DNA of 64,000 nucleotides from Sipunculus nudus (Eukaryota; Annelida; Sipuncula; Golfingiida; Sipunculidae), in contig CM049318.1 in assembly GCA_026874595.1 (NCBI GenBank), forward strand, positions 43,934,456 to 43,998,455, written 5' to 3'. Below the pieces are notes generated by a model. It was not told the origin of the DNA and did not search any database. It was given only the letters and a program-made list of their open reading frames with translations. Both the position numbers and the translations under genes were made by a program. This document shows positions 57,641 through 64,000 of the stretch, piece after piece (the first letter of the stretch is position 1; the number at the start of each line of letters is the position of its first letter).

Positions 57641-59530
57641 ATACCGTATTTCATCTAATTGTTCGACCATAAAAAAATAAATAAATTTTACAGAGGTCGA
57701 TTAAATGGAGGATAATTAGAAATTAGTACCTTGCAAATCACGTCATGGTCGAATAAATAGAATCGCTTTTATGTATGGGTTCGTCAGCCATCACCTCCAT
57801 TCATGGTCGTGTCTCTCGTATTGTCCATTACAGCTATATCTTTATGTGTGCTATTAAATCCCGTCATGTGACAATATAATAGGTTACAAAATAAATGTTA
57901 TCCATTATATAAGGGAGCTGTTTCTTAAAATCAGCTGTATTAATTCCATTCAAATGGCGAGTTACGGGCGTTCATACATTACTGTGGTGGACATATGAAG
58001 TGCGTGATTTGCCGTCGTACGGTGGGCGATATTATAGCTTTTAAGAAAAATTTGGTTTATTATCTTGTCAGATCTTCTCAAAAATATCATAAATAAGATC
58101 AGTAAATTTCACAAGATTTTAATCGTATTTTAAAGAAATACAAAATACAAACATCCTGCTCACCGTGTTTGTAAGAAAACAAATATTCACAGCATGCTCA
58201 ACGTATTTGTCAGTTATAAATACAAAGTGATGAATGCAAACTACGTTTCACAGCATACCCATTGTGTTTGTCAAGACACTGTGTTATGTAAATGAGGTTT
58301 TTATATGAAAAACAAAAAGGAATAGTGAGGGAATATGTCGGTACAAAGGGGCTGAGGAAGCTTTAATAGCGAGTTTGGTTATAATAACGCCTGTTGTCCA
58401 AATACCGACACGGGACATGATTTCCCGGCCAAGTGTTCCCGTTGCACAAACATCGATTAACATGAAAGGCGATAGTTTCCCCTTTGACCACTACCGTGTA
58501 ATCTTGGTCAAACTGTGTCGGAGGGTAAACTGTGACCAGTCGGTAATTAGTGAGTCGATTTTCATTGAACGTAATTAACGGTGGGGCATCGGAAGCACCT
58601 AATAGGGCAAGACGTTCTCTAAACACTGCTTCATTACATATTTCATGACTCATTTAATTGATATCGTGATCAACATACTGAGGTAAGATTTTCATTTTCA
58701 GCTGACTGCATGCAGATTTGTTTTTTTTTAACTCGCATATTTCCACACAATGTAACTGTACCGGTATTCAGAATTAATGAAATCATGAATGAAAATGCTC
58801 AATACTGACTCGATAATAGTAATGACTCTAAGTATAGAACCGTGTCTCTAGCGGTCCATAGAGAAACACAATCAGTCTCTCTCTCTCTCTCTCTCTCTCA
58901 TTTATATATAACAATAGTAAATAAAAATAAGGATTATAAAATTTAATGATAATTCTTTTCACTTTTGAACTGTAGTGGTAAGAAAATTCGCCCATGTTTT
59001 TTTTTTGTTTCATTTATAACGATGCATTTATTAAATCTCAAATAAGTTAGATCATTCATAGGGGACTGAAGGGACGCAAAACGTGTAGTGTCAAGGCTGA
59101 ATCCAATAAATCACATAATTTATGCTTATAAGTACGGTACTTTTTTCAGAGGGTTCCTCTCGATTAATATTTATTTAAGCGCTACTGGTTGTTGTTTAAG
59201 TCTGTTCCCATTTCCCATGTCCCATGCTGCTTTGCGCGTGGCCTATGAGTTTGTGTTCATGGGCGAGCTATTTACGCCCCAAACGACCAAGGGTGCCAGC
59301 CAAGAGATATGAATGCCGTGAATACAGCATTATTTTATAATTAACATGATTATCTTATGTCAGTTATCAACAACTATAGAGCGAGTGTTAGAGATATCTT
59401 TTCGTCATCAAACGTCAATGTTTGGCGTATTTACGGCAACAAGGTCAGGGGTCAGAGCTGACAGTCATGAGCCATTTTAAACGTCGCTATAATGCGATCA
59501 CCTTTGCGCAGTTTGTTAAAAGTATTAAAG
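57641..59530. other. single-copy island with higher CpG
   Basis: Starts ATACCGTATTTCATC, a phrase typical of some DNA-transposon ends, and carries no repeat phrase shared with the rest of the window. CpG is more frequent (CGTCATGG, CGTCGTACGG, GCGCGTGG). It holds a short minus-strand frame (next entry) and a 24-bp TC microsatellite at 58876-58899. It could be an unrecognised transposon or a fragment of old intron. Confidence 0.4.
58363..58653 (-). CDS. hypothetical 96-codon reading frame
   Basis: An ATG frame ending at 58363 with a varied, non-repetitive composition (contains SHEICNEAVFRERLALLG and HVNRCLCNGNTWPGNH). There are four cysteines near the C-terminus and no signal peptide or membrane segment. 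It matches no family I recognise. The surrounding sequence is not repetitive in this window, which makes it more interesting than other short frames, but length alone does not prove coding. It could be an exon or relic of a DNA transposon beginning at 57641. Confidence 0.25.
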   Translation of the reverse strand: MSHEICNEAVFRERLALLGASDAPPLITFNENRLTNYRLVTVYPPTQFDQDYTVVVKGETIAFHVNRCLCNGNTWPGNHVPCRYLDNRRYYNQTRY

Positions 59531-59793
59531 ACAAGGGACCCATGGGTCACTGTGCTCAGCTGAAGTTTGAAATTTTTTCAAATGCAAAATATGCAAAATA
59601 TTCTATTGTAATGTTAATCATTTATATAAGAACATGAGAAGCTAAGATGAAAGGGGCCCTCCTACTTGGTTATAGCAAAGTTCTAAATATATGATTGCAA
59701 ACTAATACTCTGACAAGAGTAAAACAGTAAAAGTTTTGAGATACTGTGATGCATATGAAAATTTACAGATGGACAGGCAAGTGGACAGAATGG
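59531..59793 (+). mobile_element. HLE-1 5'-end fragment
   Basis: ACAAGGGACCCATGGG and ACTGTGCTCAGCTGAAG, then AAATGCAAAATATTC and GATACTGTGATGCATATG to GACAGGCAAGTGGACAG, parallel to 11708-11915. It lacks a 3' end. Confidence 0.65.
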
Positions 59794-60295
59794 ACTAATA
59801 CCTTTATTTCACTTTCAAGGGAATAATGCATTTAAGTTTATATATAAGCCTATTTTTCTCAGCATATCCACTTTATCCATTAAAAGTTATTATCTGAATC
59901 ATTTTTTTTATTTACAAGTTTTATAAATTTTTAATTAAAAAACTGAAAATATAAGTTAAAATATTAGAATTGTTGCAAAAGTTACAATCATTATATATCC
60001 AGAGTGTAGCTAATATTGGGTCATATTATGCATACACATATATTTTATTATTTTTTAAATCATAAATGTTAAAACTGAATGTAAAAGAAAATAATGCCAC
60101 AACATGGCATCTACAAGATTATTCCTTGAATCACTATAAAAAAGTTTTGCACATTGGAGTTTTCAGTACATGCTTAATTTTATTCACCAAAATAAAATAA
60201 AAGATTCAGTAGATTTGATAAAATGAAACATCTTTTCAAATAAAGTATACACACTGTTGGTTGAATGAGGGACAAACAATATCATTGTGCTAATT
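59794..60295. other. AT-rich stretch, no recognised feature
   Basis: Low-complexity A and T runs, no gene or shared repeat phrase. Confidence 0.45.
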
Positions 60296-60712
60296 ACGAA
60301 TTTCAAGTGAATTAGCCCATTCACTGCAGAGATATGAGTGATTTTAACCCAAGGCAAATGAACAGATGGACACTGTGCAAACATGGTTACAGGTGGCGCC
60401 ACCAATTTCTGTGTATGTTATAAAGCAATCCAAGGGCTACATTTGTATAAATTTTATTTCCTGATCAGTCAAACGGTTCCTGAGATATGAGGGTTTATGT
60501 GTGGAAACAGACGCACAAATGGAAGCTGGATAGAGAGAAGGTCAGAGGTCAACGCAAATTGGTTAGGCACTAGTTCACATGTGACCCGATTATTGGTATA
60601 AATTTCGGAAAAATTGGTCCATTATTCTCAGAGGAGCATTCTGGAAACTACCGTGGCAGCGGCGGAGGAACCCGGTCAATAACATAGTATCCACAAAACT
60701 ACGTTTTGGCAG
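60296..60712 (+). mobile_element. HLE-3 3'-end fragment
   Basis: Contains one ACAGGTGGCGCCACCAATTTC unit (about 60390), GGTCAGAGGTCAACGC, and the end hairpin AGTATCCACAAAAC / GTTTTGGCAGATAC. The 5' half of the element is absent. Confidence 0.65.
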
Positions 60713-62429
60713 ATACAAAAATACATGTGGCTCCACCAGTCTGCAGAAACTAATAAAAACACTTAATGGTCAATATCCATGCAAAGAATCATGATGATCT
60801 CCGCATTAGTTGTTCAGATACTTCAGCTTTTGTATCAAATTGTCCATTATTCTGACAGATATTTCATAGTCCTATAGCTTGAAGGATATGGGTAACAGAG
60901 ACCTAATTTCAAGTTTCCACAGGCACTTTTCATGGGCCTCCTTGCATGACAAGAATGAAGATTCTAGGTCCAGTTGTTGCAATTTGTACCCTGTTGACAG
61001 ATAACCACATCTATAAAGGTTTCAAAAAAAGAGAAAAAAATTCCTAAAAAAAAAAATAGAGGTGGCACACCCAGTCTGCAGAAACTGATGGAACAGCTCA
61101 TGATCAATATGTATGCCGAAAATTATGACCATCATTTTTGTAGTTATTGAGATACTACAGTTTTTGTATCAAATTTTCCATTATTCTGGGGGGGGGGGTT
61201 ATTTTGGAGCCATACAGCTTAAAGAATATGGGTAACAGAGACCTAATTTCAGGTTTCCATGGAGACTTTTCATGGGTCTCCCTGTGTGTCAGGAATGAAG
61301 ATTCTAGGTCCAGTCATTAAGATTTGTACCCTGTTGACAGATAACTACACCCTTAAAGGTCTCAAAAATAGAGAAAAAAAAATTGTGAAAATTTGAAAAA
61401 ATACAGGTGGTTCCACCAGTCTGCAGGAACTGATGGAACACCTCTTGATCAATATGTATGCCAAAAATCATGACCATCAGTGTTGTAGTTATTGAGATGT
61501 TGCAGTTTGTTTTTATCAAAATTTCCATAATTCTGGGGGGTACTTTGGGCCCAATAGCTCAAAGGATATAGGTAACAGAGACCTAATTTCTGGTTTCCAA
61601 GGAGATTTTTCATGGACCCCTCAGTGTGTCAAGAATTAGGATTCTAGGTCCAGTCTTTACGATTTGTGCCTTGTTAACAGATGTTCACATTTTTAAAGGT
61701 CTCAAAAATAGACAAAACAATTTGTAAAAATTGAAAAATACAGGTGGCACCACCAGTCTGCAGAAACTGATGGAACATCTCATGATCAATATGTATGCCA
61801 AAAATCATGACCATCAGTGATGTAGTTATTGAGATATTGAAGTTTTTGTATGAAATTTTTGACTACTCTGGGGGGTACTTCGGGGCCCCATAGCTCGAAA
61901 GATATGGGTAACAGAGACCTAATTTCTGGTTTCCAAGGAGATTTTTCATGGACCCCTCAGTGTGTCAAGAAATAAGATTCTAGGTCCAGTTTTTATGATT
62001 TGTGCCTTGTTAACAGATGTTCACATTTTTAAAGGTCTCAAAAATAGAGAAAAAAAATTCGTAAAAAATCGAAAGGTATATGTGGGGCCACCAGTCTGCA
62101 GGAAGTGATGGAACATCTCATGATCAATATGTATGCCAAAAATCATGACAGTTAATGAGATATTGAAGTTTTTGTATGAAATTTTTGACTTTTCTGGGGG
62201 GTACTTCGGGGCCCCATAGCTAGAAGGATATGGGTAACAAGAGACGTAATTTCTGGTTTCCAAGGAGATTTTTCATGGACCTCTCAGAATCCCAAGTTAC
62301 AAGGTTCTAGGTCCAGCAGTTACGATTTGTGCCTGGTTAATGGACGGACAGACAGACAGACGGACAGACAGACCGACGACGGACAAAGAGTGATCGCTAT
62401 AGCTCAGATGACTTTCAGTCAGCTGAGCT
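60713..62429 (+). mobile_element. HLE-1 core array of five 340-bp units with 3' end
   Basis: Motif positions of GGTGGCACCACCAGTCTGCAG type at about 60724, 61063, 61402, 61741 and 62080 give a period of 339 bp. Each unit has ATGATCAATATGTATGCC, a G run with TACTTCGGGG and AGAGACCTAATTTCTGG. It ends with a GACAGACAGACGG run and the hairpin AGCTCAGATGACTTTCAGTC with AGCTGAGCT. The 5' block is missing and replaced by the HLE-3 end. Confidence 0.78.
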
Positions 62430-62591
62430 AAAAAATCTGTCTACCTACAGACTATATATATATTTATATATGGATTCTATTATTTTTACTTTACTATAAA
62501 AGAAGGGATGTTAGCAAACCCAAGCCTGGCCCTTTACAATACCCCATCCCCATTTTGATTGTCCATCGGGTTTTACCTTTTAACTCCAAAA
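62430..62591. other. spacer between two HLE-1 copies
   Basis: Short, no recognised feature. Confidence 0.4.
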
Positions 62592-64000
62592 ACAAGGGAC
62601 CCATGGGTCACTGCGCTCAGCTGTTATATATGATAAAAAATATGATTTAGAAATGAGGCACATGCTGGTTTTGTGTGGAAATAAATATAAGCTGTATTAT
62701 GAGTATTGGGTGTTTAGCTTATATATGATTTTGATAGTATCTTTGGAGACAGGGAAGAGGATTGATTTCATTTATTTTATTAACAAATGAAGTGCTATTG
62801 TCACACAGATTTTGACTTGGCCATATAACTTATAAGCAGAACATATAATATAAGAGTTTAACTATTTATTAAAAATAATTACAAATTGTCCCAAATACAA
62901 TTTTTATTAACAATAATAAGAGAATCATATGATTTTATTTAAATAAAATACAACTGAAATTATTATTAAAATAATATCAAAGAATATATTCATGAATGCA
63001 TTCATGAATACATTTTGAAAGTATTTGCACTGGTATTCATATACTTTCATTTTTACCTGAATTCCCATTCTTATGCAAGAAATTTTATAATGGAGTACAT
63101 ATTCATATTCGTATTCAAATACATTTGCAAAGTATACGCACCATGTCTGGTATTTATTCAGTTTTCACCAAACAAAGATGTTGAGAATCCAGAATATACA
63201 AAATTCACACAGTTAAATAATGATCATAAGTACCTGGATTTATGGCTTTTATTCATATAAAAAAAATAAATGTAATATATTCATTTTGGACTAATTTCAC
63301 ATCAATGTACACACTAGACACAGCAGGAATCTAGATTAATATTATCAACTGCATCTTTGTCTATCATTAATTTCTTTCATATGATCCCTAATGCTTAGTA
63401 ATGAATAATATGATTTATTTTTTTATCACTAAAATTGTCCTGAAAAATACCATAGGTAACTGCATGGTGTTATTTGGAATATGTGACATTCTATCAATCG
63501 ATACAAGATTCTTATATCATCAGTAACTGCAAGTTAATTTCCTGTTATTATAAACTAACAAATTCTTTTTCTTTTCTTCTTTAATTTGTTATTAAAAACC
63601 AATAAAATTTTATTAATTTATTGTTTATTGTTATGTTGTTGGTTAAAACTACTAGATGAGTTGGGTTGGACACCTGGATCAACTGTGGCTGGCCTTAGGC
63701 TGCCTGGATTCTCGCCTCAAGCGTGCATAATTTGATGAAAGGTCAACAAGGTCAACATACAGGTGACTCAAGAGGGGCTGGAGAGAGCCAAAGTCTGACA
63801 GGGTATTAGGCAGTCTTGAAGTGTAACAATGGGTTTTTAATGGAAAAATGAAGTTTTTCATTAATATCTTGAAGGTATTAAGTCCTAGTGACCAAATTCT
63901 TGGCATGGTAGGGGATTTTGGAGACATCTAATTGTATGCTAAATTTTAGGAACTGAGAGCTGAAGCTGGAGAGCTGAGCTCTTGCAAACTGCATAACACT
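62592..64000 (+). mobile_element. HLE-1 long copy, runs off the window
   Basis: ACAAGGGACCCATGGG with ACTGCGCTCAGCTG, then the same body as 12593-14460. Around 63804 a deletion joins TCTGACAGGG to TATTAGGCAGTCTTG, removing most of the first core unit compared with 13820-14265. The 3' end is outside the window. Confidence 0.75.

Noticed and set aside
1-64000. tRNA, rRNA or snRNA genes
   Set aside because: I looked for clear A/B-box pairs, anticodon-arm layouts and conserved rRNA strings and saw none I could support; a covariance-model scan would decide.

Overview
The window looks like intronic DNA from a marine invertebrate, most likely a bivalve mollusc. This is inferred from a class IIa histone deacetylase gene of animal type, extreme load of pearl/Helentron-like tandem-core repeats as known from bivalves, a Ginger-type DNA transposon and a Rex1/CR1-like LINE. 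It is AT-rich. No sequence search could be run, so the species is not claimed.

Only one host gene is securely visible: a class IIa histone deacetylase (HDAC4/5/7/9 type) on the minus strand. Four exons at 51126-51181, 39469-39556, 10831-11167 and 2340-2473 join in phase with GT/AG boundaries and encode about 205 residues of the catalytic domain. The coding part is 615 nt, just under 1% of the window; the introns are about 11.6, 28.3 and 8.4 kb and are filled with repeats. The 5' and 3' parts of the gene lie outside the window.

The intron fill consists of several layers. Family names are mine. (1) Four Helentron/pearl-like families. HLE-1 begins ACAAGGGACCCATGGG and ends in a hairpin with GCTGAGCTAAAA. 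HLE-2 begins ACTAGA and ends in a GTATCCCC...GGGGATACAA hairpin. HLE-3 begins ACTAGA and ends TTTTGGCGGATACAAT. HLE-4 begins ACTAGATGTGTCGG and ends in a GC-rich hairpin with TAAAA. All have tandem cores, and HLE-1, -2 and -3 plus a composite repeat C (about 2.2 kb, ends GCATAAGCTCACAGGTTCGCTAAAA) share the core palindrome GGTGGCGCCACC. (2) A 5.7-kb Ginger-like DNA transposon at 17471-23171 with a perfect 45-bp terminal inverted repeat, a TATA target duplication, nine subterminal palindromes and an integrase-CXC gene broken by two stop codons. (3) A foldback element at 52500-53557 with a 9-bp target duplication. (4) A decayed minus-strand LINE at 45381-47245 with its 3' tail at 42474. (5) Minisatellites at 1940-2166, 9620-10415, 39690-42473 and 50521-50795.

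Layout: 1-9522 last visible HDAC exon plus HLE-1, C and HLE-2; 9.6-11.2 kb minisatellite and the main HDAC exon; 12.5-15.8 kb nested HLE-1; 17.5-23.2 kb Ginger; 23.2-25.2 kb lower-repeat stretch with a promoter-like patch; 25.2-31.7 kb nuclear-receptor-half-site array and nested HLE-1; 31.7-38.3 kb HLE-3, C and fragments; 39.5-50.8 kb exon and 32-bp minisatellite split by LINE, C and HLE-3; 51.1-57.6 kb exon, HLE-2 with foldback, HLE-1, C; 57.6-59.5 kb apparently single-copy island; 59.5-64 kb HLE-1 and HLE-3 pieces.
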